A DNA stretch of 52,073 bases from CAYPIE01 sp964410665 (GCA_964410665.1 CAYPIE010000039.1:1-52073); one strand, 5' to 3'. Numbered from the stretch's first letter, positions 19,801 to 27,975 are shown. Numbers and translations: made by a program. Notes: a model not told the origin generated them from the sequence alone.

Positions 19801-19891
19801 CCTGCTCAACCACTTTACCCGCGAAGAGATCCGCGACCTGGTCGCCTTTCTGCGTTCGGAGCAAGTGTCTTCGGTAGGCAAGGGTCGCTAA
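16817..19891 (+). CDS. Secreted multidomain protein: NPCBM, beta-propeller, HEAT repeats, PVC-type cytochrome c
   Basis: A 1024-residue exported protein starting at GTG with GGAGG seven bases upstream. After a signal/anchor segment (about 14-33), an NPCBM-like carbohydrate-binding domain lies at about 85-180 (GGPLRVNGKEVKGIGTHANS). A PQQ/glucose-dehydrogenase-type propeller covers about 230-600 (HGPHAVVLGPDQQSLYV, then AMGFRNPYDLAFN). Helical HEAT-like repeats lie at about 620-840, and a PVC-type c heme domain has CYRCH at 892-896 and ends in MPKGLL. The architecture suggests oxidation of a carbohydrate or related polymer with electrons leaving through the heme, but no substrate has been shown for these proteins. 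It is monocistronic, with the lpdA hairpin before it and a palindrome after it. Confidence 0.88.
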   Translation: MQNSSPSLWPRYGRWLGSLAGLGMLSWVLLTASAESDQPPPPLFSSPVITAKTPGQAVDIDVEVSGRTMLYLVVTDAGDGITCDLANWIDPRWVSGEREQPLSEQDWAEARSSWGKTQRNRNAEGGPLRVNGKEVKGIGTHANSLIAFQVPEGVQRFRVRAGLDSQGVAEGEGATVQFLVYAERPQLEIERLGGESAEPEQNGDAVQKFKVDEFFGSSGDTSNRATLPESLRLPVDFQAELVYTVPRAKQGSWVCLTSERAGRLVASAQWGGLYRITPAPLDDPDTSTRVEPIEVPIGHAQGLLYAFGSLYVVVNGEDAGLYRVRDTDGDDQYDTVTCLREFRGGGEHGPHAVVLGPDQQSLYVIGGNASYLKEAPEASRVPTGWQQDRLIGRTEDAEGGVDLLRPAGWICRTDPEGKQFTLVAMGFRNPYDLAFNTAGELFTFDSDMEWDIGTPWYRPTRVNHVLSGADFGWRAGMSKWPADYLDSFGSVVDIGLSSPTGVTFGNGTRYPQRYQRALYLADWSLGNIFAVHLDAQGASYTGTFEPFVSGAPLPVTDLVVHPDDGCLYFTVGGRGTTSALYRVRYVGDDSVAPAPPQLQKEAAPARALRKTLEALHRPVDPAALDQVWPHLGHTDRAIRHAARIALEHQPVAGWQTRALEEPNPRCRIAALTALARQGEALVRPKLLDALLALPWQQLDTDDRADWLRATMLALSRLGRLSEAKRSSLTQALLAVYPTDRPRLDRDLAELLAYLGTPEAIAPTLKLLATADTQEEQIHYAFCLTEREHGWTLEQRKQLFGWLQESARQRGGVSFEGFLRQLRERALEPLTEVERDALGELLEIPPPSDPYAKAKERPFVRDWKVKDLHRFVNQSASEADLAAGRKVFQAAACYRCHRVAGQGGITGPDLTGVRGRFNIKDLLEATLEPSRVISDQYRAVQIATFDGRLLTGKITDINGNTLLLMNDPLNPADLTMVARDKIEELTWSKVSMMPKGLLNHFTREEIRDLVAFLRSEQVSSVGKGR

Positions 19892-19900
19892 ACGAAGAAG

Positions 19901-19924
19901 CGGGGCTCCAGATCTGGAGCCCCG
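19901..19924. terminator. Bidirectional terminator-like palindrome
   Basis: A 24-bp perfect palindrome (first half CGGGGCTCCAGA) begins 9 bp after the stop of the plus-strand heme protein. It sits 38 bp beyond the end of the convergent oxidoreductase gene. Position between convergent stops and perfect symmetry favour a shared terminator. Neither side has a strong T-run. Confidence 0.65.
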
Positions 19925-19962
19925 CCGCGGGTGGTTGCGATGTCGGTCGAGCTAACCCCGGT

Positions 19963-21636
19963 TTACAGCCACTTCTCGGCGTCCTTGTCGGGGACCTCGG
20001 GGGTTTCGGACTGGAACCAGGCGTCCTCAAACGGAATACGAATCTTCTTTTGCATCGCCTGGTTGGCAGTCAGGGCCAGGATGGCATCGGCCATGGCCAC
20101 CATGCCGTGGCAGCGTGGCAAACGCTGCTTGTAGTTGCCCTCGGCGTCGCGAGCATAGCCGAGGTTCTCATCCCACTGGCGGATGCAGTAGGCGAAGTCG
20201 GCCATCTCCTCGGTATAGCCACGGCTGACCGGACCGCCGCTGGACCAATTGGCCGCAGCGCCACCGGCGGGGGCCGCCGGGCCCCAGGTCGAAGTGGTGT
20301 CCATGACGGCCTCCTTCTTGCTCATCGAGCTGACCGTCACCTTGGTGTCGCGGGGTGTACTCGGCTTGCCTGGGATCGGTTCGGTGTAGAGCATGACCGA
20401 CTGTTCGCCTTCGACTACCATGGTGCCGCGGCTGCCCATGACGCATTCGCCGTAGCGTTCAAACTGGTTGGAGTTGACCGAAGAATAGGTGACGATGACG
20501 AGGTCGTTTTCATCGTTGCCGCCCCCGTTGGGCCCTTTGGGATGGTTCTTGCCGGGGAACTCGAAGGTGACGAAGACGTGGTCATCGCACTCGCGGTCGT
20601 TGCGGCCTGGGCCGTAGAAGTATTTGCCGCCGACACCAGAAACGGCCAGAGGCTTGACCTTGCCCAGGAAGATGCTGGCGGCGTCTAGCTGATGGCTACC
20701 CAGCTCGGCCATGAGACCGCCGCCGGTGCGGTTATATAGCCGCCAGCGGATCAGTTGCTCGACACTGTCGTAGCCATACTCTTTGATTCGATCCTTGACT
20801 GCATCGTAGTCTTCCTGGTAAACCTCTTTGAACCAGCTATCCTTGTAGTGGGGTGAGGGGATAATCTGGTCGGGGACCAGGTTGACCGGAATCTTGTACT
20901 CCTTGTTCTGGCCGAGGGTGACGTATTCCTTCGGCGTGTAGGGCCAGGTATTGTTGCGGTGCCACAGGGCGCGGATGTGCTTGATGTCGCCGAGCACGCC
21001 GGACTGAATCAGCTCCAGAGCGTGGGCATACAGCATGCTGTAGTGGCGCTGGTGGCCGATGGACAGGATGCGGCCGGTCTCCTCGGCGGTTTGGATCATC
21101 TCTTTGCACTGTGAGACGGTGCGGGCCATGAGCTTTTCGCACAGGACGTGCTTGCCCTTTTTCATGGCGTGGATGGCCGCCGGGGCATGCAAGTGTAACG
21201 GCAGCGCGATGACCACCGCCTCGATGTCTTTGACCTCATCGAGCATCTTCTTGTAGTCGGTAAACATGGGGATTTTCTTGCGGGCGTCGTTGCCGTAGTG
21301 GTAGTCGAGCCCCTTGCGGATGTGCGAGCGGCCCTGGCCCCAGTAAATACGGTTCTGATTGTAAGGACGGATGTCGCAGACGGCGACGAACTCCAGGAAG
21401 TTGGGGTCGTGCTCGCCGATTAGGACACCACCTTCGTCGCCGGCTCCGATCAGGGCGGCCTTGACCGGCTTGCCCTGGAGCTTCTCGTAGCCGAAGTAGG
21501 CGCCGGCGGCGACGGGGACCACGGCCGCTCCAGCGACCATGCTTTTCATGAAGCCTCGACGGGACAGGTCGCTGGAGACCTGTTCGAAATTCTTTTTGCC
21601 CAGCTCGCGCTGTTCCACGGTCATATCGAGTGCCAT
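19963..21636 (-). CDS. Tat-exported Gfo/Idh/MocA family oxidoreductase
   Basis: A 557-residue NAD(P)-dependent oxidoreductase. A twin-arginine signal is visible (Ser25-Arg26-Arg27 in SRRGFMKS, then AGAAVVPVAAGAYFG), so it is exported folded. The Rossmann fold starts at about residue 58 (KAALIGAGDEGG). The family EKP-type signature appears as GKHVLCEKLMARTV, where Leu replaces the usual Pro after the catalytic Lys; other planctomycete members should be checked for this. Family substrates are sugars or inositols. About 490 residues follow the signal, longer than the usual 350-400, with an added loop-rich C-terminal region. It is the last gene of the apbE-DoxX-Gfo operon, 48 bp behind DoxX. Confidence 0.87.
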   Translation of the reverse strand: MALDMTVEQRELGKKNFEQVSSDLSRRGFMKSMVAGAAVVPVAAGAYFGYEKLQGKPVKAALIGAGDEGGVLIGEHDPNFLEFVAVCDIRPYNQNRIYWGQGRSHIRKGLDYHYGNDARKKIPMFTDYKKMLDEVKDIEAVVIALPLHLHAPAAIHAMKKGKHVLCEKLMARTVSQCKEMIQTAEETGRILSIGHQRHYSMLYAHALELIQSGVLGDIKHIRALWHRNNTWPYTPKEYVTLGQNKEYKIPVNLVPDQIIPSPHYKDSWFKEVYQEDYDAVKDRIKEYGYDSVEQLIRWRLYNRTGGGLMAELGSHQLDAASIFLGKVKPLAVSGVGGKYFYGPGRNDRECDDHVFVTFEFPGKNHPKGPNGGGNDENDLVIVTYSSVNSNQFERYGECVMGSRGTMVVEGEQSVMLYTEPIPGKPSTPRDTKVTVSSMSKKEAVMDTTSTWGPAAPAGGAAANWSSGGPVSRGYTEEMADFAYCIRQWDENLGYARDAEGNYKQRLPRCHGMVAMADAILALTANQAMQKKIRIPFEDAWFQSETPEVPDKDAEKWL

Positions 21637-21684
21637 GAGAATCTCCTTCCATCGGCGAAAGTCAGGGGGAGGAAAAGTCGCTGA

Positions 21685-23220
21685 TCAAGCTACAGGTTCG
21701 GTCGGTGCGGCCCGCTTCCCCTCACGGCGGCGCAGGCTTAGAAGATAGCTAAACAAGGCATCGAGTCCCAGCCAGCGACCACTGGGGGTGGTGGCTAAAA
21801 CCAATAAAGCAAGCATTTCAATCAGGTTCTTGTTGACGAAGAAATAGTTTCCCTCCGTCATCGGGCTCTCCGGTAGCCACGGAAACGGGGAGATGGTCAA
21901 GTAGGTCAGCAGAAGGAACCCAGCTGCGGCTAAGCAGGCCAGGCGGGTAAATAGCCCGATCATCAAGCATGCCCCCATGGCCGTCAAGCCCCAGCGGGTG
22001 AGCCAGTCGAGCCAGTCAAGTGTGCCCCAGTCGGCTTTTGGCTTGGAGGTTTGTGGATCGTCGGTATCCTGCATGACAGAATACTGGGCCGGCTCGAGTG
22101 TAAGGTCGAGATCGGTTTGGAGCCAACCGATGTGTCGCAGTAACTGTTGATCGAGTCGCTCGCGGTAAGACTGGAGTTGCTCTTCGATCATTTTTCGTTG
22201 GTTGGGATCAGCATTGACCCAGCGATCCAACAAATTGCGGTAGGACAGCAGAATCGTCGAGGCGCGCTGGTCCTCCTCGGTGATTGGAGCTGCGGTCAGC
22301 GGATCCTTGTCCATCAGCCAGCGTACCAGGCGGATCTCCATCTGCCTAAGGGTGTCATCGATTGCTTGGCCTTTTTCCTGACGTGCATTCTCGTCTAAGC
22401 CAGCCGTCGAGTCGGACAAGTAGATCTCCTTGAACTTGTCGACATAGGCCTGCCAGCGGTCCGCAAGGGGTTTGGGCATACTGTTGGGGTAATCGGCTTC
22501 GGGGGTGTTCGCTTCGGGGACCGACTTGAGCTTGAAGAGGTCGAGCAGATGCTGGTCGATCGTTTCACCGGGGTTGGCTTCAGGATAGAGGCTTGGCAGA
22601 GGTGTTTGTAGCACCGTTGCCAAATCCTCCTGAAAGTTTGCGAAGCGATCATCGATCTCATTCTGGAGCTGGTTGCGTAACTGTACCGTTTCAACCTGGG
22701 TACTCCAGATTTTGTCGCGGAGGGAAGGGTTGACAAAGCCGGGGCGAGATTTTTCGAGGAACTTGTCCAATTCCTGAAGTTTTAGCTCGTAATTGACTGG
22801 CCGATCGTCGGTAGCTAGCCAGTCGACCAAGTCCTCCTTAGCGGCCTCGAGTCGTTGATCCGCCTGCTGGACCTGTTCTGGACTCAAGTCAAACTTGTCG
22901 ATGAAAGCAGCGTGATAGGCATTCCAACGTTCGGCCAGCGGATCGGGGAGAGAAGCCGGCTTCTCGGCCGGGTCGGTGGTAGGCAAGGCTTTGATGCGAA
23001 CCTTGGCCAGCATCTCCGCATTGGGGTCGCCAATCTGCTCACGCATCAGCTCTCCCAACGGGCCGGTGGCGTTATGAAAGTAGGCTGCACTGGAAAACGG
23101 CTTATCCCCATAGCCATAGTGGGACAGCACTTTATTGAGCCCTTCATAAAAGAAGTGCCAACCGATGGCCACACGCAGGATGACCAGGAATACAATCGTC
23201 CAAAAACTATAGCGGATCAT
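21685..23220 (-). CDS. DoxX-like membrane protein with large extramembrane insertion
   Basis: A 511-residue membrane protein. Membrane segment 1 (about 5-25, TIVFLVILRVAIGWHFFYEG) matches the first helix of DoxX. About 365 residues of soluble, Asp/Glu/Leu/Gln-rich helical sequence follow (about 35-400). Then come segments at about 408-425, 427-445 and 466-482, typical of DoxX helices 2-4 (GLTAMGACLMIGLFTRLACL). Plain DoxX proteins are about 130-170 residues, so the soluble block is inserted between helices 1 and 2. DoxX proteins associate with quinone or redox membrane systems, but the role here is not known. Its ATG overlaps the apbE stop by four bases. Confidence 0.8.
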   Translation of the reverse strand: MIRYSFWTIVFLVILRVAIGWHFFYEGLNKVLSHYGYGDKPFSSAAYFHNATGPLGELMREQIGDPNAEMLAKVRIKALPTTDPAEKPASLPDPLAERWNAYHAAFIDKFDLSPEQVQQADQRLEAAKEDLVDWLATDDRPVNYELKLQELDKFLEKSRPGFVNPSLRDKIWSTQVETVQLRNQLQNEIDDRFANFQEDLATVLQTPLPSLYPEANPGETIDQHLLDLFKLKSVPEANTPEADYPNSMPKPLADRWQAYVDKFKEIYLSDSTAGLDENARQEKGQAIDDTLRQMEIRLVRWLMDKDPLTAAPITEEDQRASTILLSYRNLLDRWVNADPNQRKMIEEQLQSYRERLDQQLLRHIGWLQTDLDLTLEPAQYSVMQDTDDPQTSKPKADWGTLDWLDWLTRWGLTAMGACLMIGLFTRLACLAAAGFLLLTYLTISPFPWLPESPMTEGNYFFVNKNLIEMLALLVLATTPSGRWLGLDALFSYLLSLRRREGKRAAPTEPVA

Positions 23221-24305
23221 TGGGGTTCACCTTCACCGGGGGAGTCGGCGACCATGGGGACCTCAGGGAAAAACGCGTCTGGGCGGAGGTTCAGCGTGCG
23301 TGGGCTAGCATCTGGGTCGGCCGGAAGCAGGATCGCAGCGATCTCCGGATGGGTATGACAGTAACGCTCGGCTGCTTGCACTCCAAGGATAAAGAAAGCC
23401 GTGGACAGCGCGTCTGCCTCAGCGGCAGTGGGTGCGAGCACAGAGACCTGAGCCATCGTTTCGGCTGGCCAGCCGGTGCGAGGGTCGAGTACATGGCCCA
23501 GTTTTCGGCCGCGGTGCTCCAGATATTGAAACGTGGCTGCCGAAGTTCCCAGAGCTCGATCCCTCAGCAGCACACTTCCAAGTGATGTCTGTTCGTCCCA
23601 GGGGTGGCGTAGGCGTACACGCCAACCTGCTTGGCCGGGTGGAGTGCCAAGGGCCAGGATCGAGCTTTGCCCGCCGTGGAGCAAGGTATGACGCAACTGC
23701 CAGTGTTGCCGGATCGTCTGCCCTGCCTGGTCAAGTGCGTAACCTTTACCTACTGAACCGAAGTTGAGCAGAAGTCCATCACGTCGAAAATGCACACTCG
23801 AGCGGCGCTCATCCAGGGCAACATGGCGCATGCCACTGGCTTGCAACGCGGCAATGCGCTCTCCTGGTGACGGTAGCTGTGCCTGCCGGGCGTGGAACCC
23901 CCATACCTTGGACAATGCGCCCGTCGCTACATCAAACGCCCCCGAGGTAGCTTGGGTCCACTGGGCACACTGCTTGAGCAGCTGAAACAATTCCGGCCTC
24001 ACCGTTTGTGGCTGTCGGTGGGCTGTGGTATTGAGCTGGCTCGCCGGGCTTTCGTCGCGGTAAATCGTCAGCAGGCTTTCGATGGCATCGATGCGATCCA
24101 GTGCGGCCTCCGCGGCGGGCAGGGCATCGGGGGTGCCAACGGGGAAGGCGATCTCAAAGCGAGTCGCCATGGCACGCCGCGACACGCGTAACAGGTGGAG
24201 CGTTTGATCTGTTTCGGGCTCCAGAGTATTCGGCTGCCAGGCGGAGGCAATTTGGCCTGCCTGCCGGGCCAGCTGGTCGACCTGAAGGAAGTGCCGTCGG
24301 TCCAT
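23217..24305 (-). CDS. apbE: FAD:protein FMN transferase (ApbE family)
   Basis: A 362-residue ApbE-type flavin transferase, which splits FAD and attaches FMN to a Thr/Ser of exported redox proteins. The start at 24305 is used since conserved sequence begins shortly after. Family landmarks are visible: SGAFDVATGALSKVWGF, LNFGSVGKGYALDQAG, the HGGQSSILALG turn and HVLDPRTGWPAE, then the metal-site region TAAEADALSTAFF. No clear cleavable signal is seen, although MDRRHFLQVD resembles a weak Tat start. No protein in the window shows the usual D-x-x-(S/T)-G-A-T acceptor motif. It heads the operon with the DoxX protein and the Gfo/Idh/MocA protein. Confidence 0.88.
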   Translation of the reverse strand: MDRRHFLQVDQLARQAGQIASAWQPNTLEPETDQTLHLLRVSRRAMATRFEIAFPVGTPDALPAAEAALDRIDAIESLLTIYRDESPASQLNTTAHRQPQTVRPELFQLLKQCAQWTQATSGAFDVATGALSKVWGFHARQAQLPSPGERIAALQASGMRHVALDERRSSVHFRRDGLLLNFGSVGKGYALDQAGQTIRQHWQLRHTLLHGGQSSILALGTPPGQAGWRVRLRHPWDEQTSLGSVLLRDRALGTSAATFQYLEHRGRKLGHVLDPRTGWPAETMAQVSVLAPTAAEADALSTAFFILGVQAAERYCHTHPEIAAILLPADPDASPRTLNLRPDAFFPEVPMVADSPGEGEPQ

Positions 24306-24357
24306 GGAAGCGTGGAGTGTAAGTTTCGAACGGGCCGTACTAATTCTAGATTGACAC

Positions 24358-24387
24358 AAAAAAAGCGAACCCACAAGGGGTCCGCTT
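24358..24387 (-). terminator. Intrinsic terminator after the DUF4912 gene
   Basis: On the minus strand a 10-bp stem (AAGCGGACCC with GGGTTCGCTT, one G-U pair) around a 5-nt loop runs into a T-run of 6-7. It is the clearest intrinsic terminator in the window. It ends the 25746-24469 gene and insulates the apbE operon, whose first codon is 53 bp further on. Confidence 0.88.
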
Positions 24388-24468
24388 GATGCTGTTCTGT
24401 CGCTGCCGATTCATCTCCTTGGGTGAAGCGCTACCTGCCGCTGCTCAGTCAGGCGGGCTACGTGCCGG

Positions 24469-25746
24469 TCATTCATTGACTTCATGAATCAGCGGTTCGA
24501 GGTGTTTGGTGTTCCGTTCTACGGCAAGCACAATGGTTCGCTCTTCGACCCCATCGGCCGAGGCTGCCACCGCTGGGATAATCTGGCGGCTATCCGGGAG
24601 GCTGAACCGCATGGTGAAGGTGCCGTCAGGTCGCAGCTTGACAGGCTGGCCCTGCAGAGTGACTCGGGCATCTGGTTCGGTAGCGCCATAGACGATTAGT
24701 TCGGCGTCGAGCTGGAACCAAAACTTGCGTTGCTTGCCACCCAGGACGCCCGCCATGCCGGGGAAGCCTCCAGAGCCGGAAGCTCCTCCGACGCCAAAGC
24801 TGGTGATTGGTGGGGATCCCATGGGCCGGCGCAACTGCTCTTCAAAGAGCTGCTTGATTTCCAGGCTACTGGCGTGAATATCAAAGCCACCGGACATGGC
24901 ATAAATACGCTCGGCTTGCTTTTCGTCGATGTCACTCCAGTGTTCATCGATGGAGTCACTGATGCCGGCACGTGGTGTGGTAACAATGTTCGAGCGTGCC
25001 AGAACAAAGAATTGTCCCCGGCGAGACAAGTAGCCGATATCGACACGGAACGATCGGGGTGGGTTGGTGACCTCGATATACCAGTTGTTACAACCGCCAT
25101 GAATCTCGATATCGCGGACATGACTTTCCGAGGTACTGGTGGTGTCATGGGTACTGACATCCAGGACCCGCAAGATGGGTTTGGCTCCATGCCAGTCCTG
25201 GCCCAACGCAGCCTCGGCCCGCTGAATCGCCTGATGGGTCAGTTCCCAGTAAGCATGCAGCCAGTAAGGATCTCGGACCATCACCACGATGCGATCTTTG
25301 CCATAACTGCTGGGCAAATTCTTGGGCATCTTAGCCGAGAGGTCTCGGGTGGGAACTCCCACATCATATTTGCTGAGTTCTACCTGTTCCTCAGCGGTAC
25401 TGGTGGTATCGCGAGCGGCTGCCTTCTGCGGTTTGGGCTTGGGTGACTTGGCGGTGGCAGCCCGGGTGGCCGTTGGCGTGGTCGCGGAGCTTCGATTGCT
25501 GCGACGGCTCGTGTTCGTTCCTGAATTGGCCCCTTCAACTTCCCGGGGTTCTTGGCGTGTAGTTGGCATGGATGAATGGGAGCGGGTGGATTTGCTGCCA
25601 CGGCTTCTAGATTTTTTCTGGTTGACTTTGATCAGGACGTCGAGCAGTTCTTCTTTCCGCATCGCATGCCAGCCGGCAATACCAAGATCCCGGGCCTCTT
25701 GCGCGAGTTCTCGTTTGGTGCAGGCACGCAGCTGTTCGTTCGTCAT
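24469..25746 (-). CDS. DUF4912 protein with SAP/Rho-N-like N-terminus
   Basis: A 425-residue cytoplasmic protein. Residues about 1-40 (LRACTKRELAQEARDLGIAGWHAMRKEELL, partly quoted) form a SAP or Rho N-terminal-like helix-extended-helix. A basic Ser/Thr/Arg-rich linker follows to about 120. The DUF4912 domain covers about 140-300 and contains the landmark DRIVVMVRDPYWLHAYWELT. A beta-rich C-terminal part (about 330-425) has DARVTLQGQPVKLRPDGTF, like a glucan- or peptide-binding fold. The family is of unknown function; the N-terminus suggests nucleic-acid binding. It is divergent from the ATP synthase operon and ends at a strong terminator. Confidence 0.85.
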   Translation of the reverse strand: MTNEQLRACTKRELAQEARDLGIAGWHAMRKEELLDVLIKVNQKKSRSRGSKSTRSHSSMPTTRQEPREVEGANSGTNTSRRSNRSSATTPTATRAATAKSPKPKPQKAAARDTTSTAEEQVELSKYDVGVPTRDLSAKMPKNLPSSYGKDRIVVMVRDPYWLHAYWELTHQAIQRAEAALGQDWHGAKPILRVLDVSTHDTTSTSESHVRDIEIHGGCNNWYIEVTNPPRSFRVDIGYLSRRGQFFVLARSNIVTTPRAGISDSIDEHWSDIDEKQAERIYAMSGGFDIHASSLEIKQLFEEQLRRPMGSPPITSFGVGGASGSGGFPGMAGVLGGKQRKFWFQLDAELIVYGATEPDARVTLQGQPVKLRPDGTFTMRFSLPDSRQIIPAVAASADGVEERTIVLAVERNTKHLEPLIHEVNE

Positions 25747-26334
25747 GGAAAGCTACTCCGTCCGATCATACCGGGAGCAATCGACAAACCCCACGGTTAT
25801 GACATGCAAGATCGTTTGATGCATCCCCTGCGTCCATGCCCTTTTCCACATGTTCGGGATCGAGATCCCGCGTTCCGTCACCATAGGAGCTGGTGGCACG
25901 ATCGACCACCGGGAAGTCAGCACAAACTAACGACACGCATCGCGATAGTGGCCAAATCTTCCAGGAATCAGCGTATTTTGGCACTCGGACGACCAACCAT
26001 GAAAAGGAAGGTGTCACAAGTGTACGTATGCTCACATTCGCCGTAACGTACATTCCTTGGACGTGGTGAGTGTGTGCGATCGTAACTCGATGGTGGGTGA
26101 GCGTTTGGGGCGGATTCGGTCGGTCGCCTCCGACGAGCCGTGCTAGTGAAGCAGTCTAAAGTTTCGCCCAGCGAGTGTCAACGATAAATTCATAGTTTCT
26201 GAACCTTTGCGTCATCCTGACGCTTGGTGAGACCTCCGAGCCTGCCCTGGGGCGACCGTTGACTTCGCCAAGGGGGTTCTCGACAATAACCATCGCAAAC
26301 CGCGCCACATTCACACTGAGGAGCTTGGGATCGC
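25747..26334. other. 588-bp divergent region upstream of the ATP synthase operon
   Basis: This gap must contain promoters for the DUF4912 gene and the atp operon. I see one plausible sigma-70-type promoter near its right end (26259-26287). Other short ORFs within it have no ribosome-binding site and look random. No tRNA or hairpin with T-run was seen. Confidence 0.45.
26259..26287 (+). promoter_or_regulatory. Candidate promoter of the atp operon
   Basis: TTGACT (5 of 6 matches to the -35 consensus) is followed after 17 bp by GACAAT (4 of 6 to the -10 consensus). It lies about 47 bp before the GTG start of atpZ, with a GAGGAG ribosome-binding site between. This is a by-eye match in a GC-rich genome, so it is only suggestive. 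Confidence 0.35.
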
Positions 26335-26550
26335 GTGGACCAACATTCCGACGACGAGCGAAATCAACAGATGCGCCGGATGATGGGTCTAGCACAGATC
26401 GGCTTTGAGATGGTGGCACCTGTCGTGGTGGGAGTTCTGCTTGACCGTTGGCAGGACTGGACCCCTTGGGCAACCATCGTGGGAGTGATTTTGGGCTTTG
26501 GCCTGGGCTTTGTCCGCCTCTGGCGGATTGCGCAGGGAGGAGTCCGGTGA
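26335..26550 (+). CDS. atpZ: AtpZ/AtpI family small membrane protein
   Basis: A 71-residue protein with two membrane segments (about 19-36 and 46-62) joined by a short charged loop DRWQDWTPW, matching the ATPase_gene1/AtpZ family. It is the first gene of the ATP synthase operon, as is usual for this family. Members are thought to assist assembly or Mg2+ supply for the Fo part. The start is a GTG with GAGGAG about 10 bp upstream. Its TGA overlaps the GTG start of the next gene (GTGA). Confidence 0.85.
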   Translation: MDQHSDDERNQQMRRMMGLAQIGFEMVAPVVVGVLLDRWQDWTPWATIVGVILGFGLGFVRLWRIAQGGVR

Positions 26551-27032
26551 CCGGGCTGAAGCAACCTTGGCTGCGGTGGATGCCGCTGTGGTTACCGGTG
26601 GTGCTCTGGCTGGTGGTGCTCTGGCCGCTATATGTACTGACAGACTGGGCTGGGGTGGTCTGGCCCCCACATACCCTAGAGGTCAGTGGACTTGCCTTGG
26701 TTAGCTGCAGACTGCCGATGATGCTCGTCGCTGGCTCCCGTGGTTTGCTGGTGGGACGATCGCCTCATTTGGGAGTTGCCGGAGGCCTGGCCGGAGTCAT
26801 GTTACGACCCGCTTTGATTCTCGCTTTGGGTCGCTGGCTGGCACTGAAAGGTTTGCCGTTAATATCAGTCGGGCAAGGGCCACCACCACGGGCTTTTTTT
26901 TGGGTGTGGGTATTGCTTTTTTATTGGATCAGCCTACTTTGTGAAGTGTCCTTGCTATGGACGCATCCCTACAAACCACCAAACGATGCGTTACTACCTG
27001 ATAATCTTAGCAAGGAATCAACCAATGACTAA
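26547..27032 (+). CDS. Probable ATP synthase subunit I-like membrane protein
   Basis: A 161-residue very hydrophobic protein with about four membrane segments (about 11-29, 45-64, 82-97 and 122-142). Start is the GTG that overlaps the atpZ stop; the earlier in-frame ATG lies inside atpZ. Sequence identity to AtpI is not obvious, but size, topology and place between atpZ and atpB fit subunit I, which helps assemble the c-ring. Composition is Leu/Val/Trp rich with few charged residues. Confidence 0.65.
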   Translation: MTGLKQPWLRWMPLWLPVVLWLVVLWPLYVLTDWAGVVWPPHTLEVSGLALVSCRLPMMLVAGSRGLLVGRSPHLGVAGGLAGVMLRPALILALGRWLALKGLPLISVGQGPPPRAFFWVWVLLFYWISLLCEVSLLWTHPYKPPNDALLPDNLSKESTND

Positions 27033-27055
27033 CGCTTGGATCCACCCATAGTGCT

Positions 27056-27907
27056 ATGATCATCGCCGAAAGCAATCCTACGAGCCACGTCGTTGATCAG
27101 CCCTATTTCGAGATCTTCGAATCATTGCATTGGAAGATTTGGCTGCCTGAATTTGGTTCGTTTGCCCTGACCAAATTTATGGTGCTCCAAGTGCTGGGCT
27201 CTCTGATCCTACTTGGTCTGTTCGTTCCCCTGGCGAAGCGGATTCGCCACGGTGAGGCCCCTCGTGGAAGGTTGTGGAACGCTTTAGAGTTTTTGCTGGT
27301 CTTTATCCGCAATGATGTGGCACGTCCTTCGATTGGGAAAGAAGAGGCTGACCGTTATGTCCCGTTTCTATGGACCATCTTCTTTTTCATCTTAGTGTGC
27401 AACCTAATGGGACTAGTTCCCTTTCTTGGCTCCCCGACTGGAGCCATCACGGTTACCGGAGTGCTCGCACTGTGTTCGTTTGTGGTGATCCACTCAGTGC
27501 CAATCATCCGCATGGGACCGTTGGGCTATTTACAGACCTTTGCCCCACCGATTGAACTCAACAGCCCCATTATGTGGGTGCTAGGTCCGTTTATCATTGC
27601 CATGATGTTTGTGATCGAGCTAATTGGGGCTTTTGTCCGTGCTATCGTGTTGGCCATCCGGTTGTTTGCCAATATGTTCGCCGGTCACACCGTACTGGCG
27701 GCTATCCTCTCGTTTATCGGTGTCGCTGGGGAACTATGGAATGATGGCAACCTGCATATTGCAGGATTCGTTAGCATCACCGTGATTGATCTGGTGGTGG
27801 CGACCGCTCTTAGTGTTCTGGAGCTGGGGATCGCCTTCTTACAGGCCTTCATCTTCACGCTACTGACGGCAATGTTCATTGGCATGGCCTTACATCCGCA
27901 TCATTAA
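27056..27907 (+). CDS. atpB: ATP synthase subunit a
   Basis: A 283-residue Fo subunit that carries protons through its half-channels past the c-ring. The essential stator arginine is in VLAIRLFANMFAGH (Arg202), and the final helix region has ELGIAFLQAFIFTLL. Five or more membrane segments are visible from about residue 42 on. The N-terminal 30 residues are polar. The gene starts 23 bp after the I-like gene. The region after it (27908-28234) is a 327-bp break in an otherwise tight operon. Confidence 0.95.
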   Translation: MIIAESNPTSHVVDQPYFEIFESLHWKIWLPEFGSFALTKFMVLQVLGSLILLGLFVPLAKRIRHGEAPRGRLWNALEFLLVFIRNDVARPSIGKEEADRYVPFLWTIFFFILVCNLMGLVPFLGSPTGAITVTGVLALCSFVVIHSVPIIRMGPLGYLQTFAPPIELNSPIMWVLGPFIIAMMFVIELIGAFVRAIVLAIRLFANMFAGHTVLAAILSFIGVAGELWNDGNLHIAGFVSITVIDLVVATALSVLELGIAFLQAFIFTLLTAMFIGMALHPHH

Positions 27908-27975
27908 TTCTCTGAGTGTCGCCCTGCAGAAAGTGCGGCTTTGATTGAACGCTGGAAAGTTTTACCCACAACACA

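Noticed and set aside
24730..25446. Plus-strand 238-codon ORF
   Set aside because: Antisense to the DUF4912 gene, which has the recognised domain and a matching terminator.
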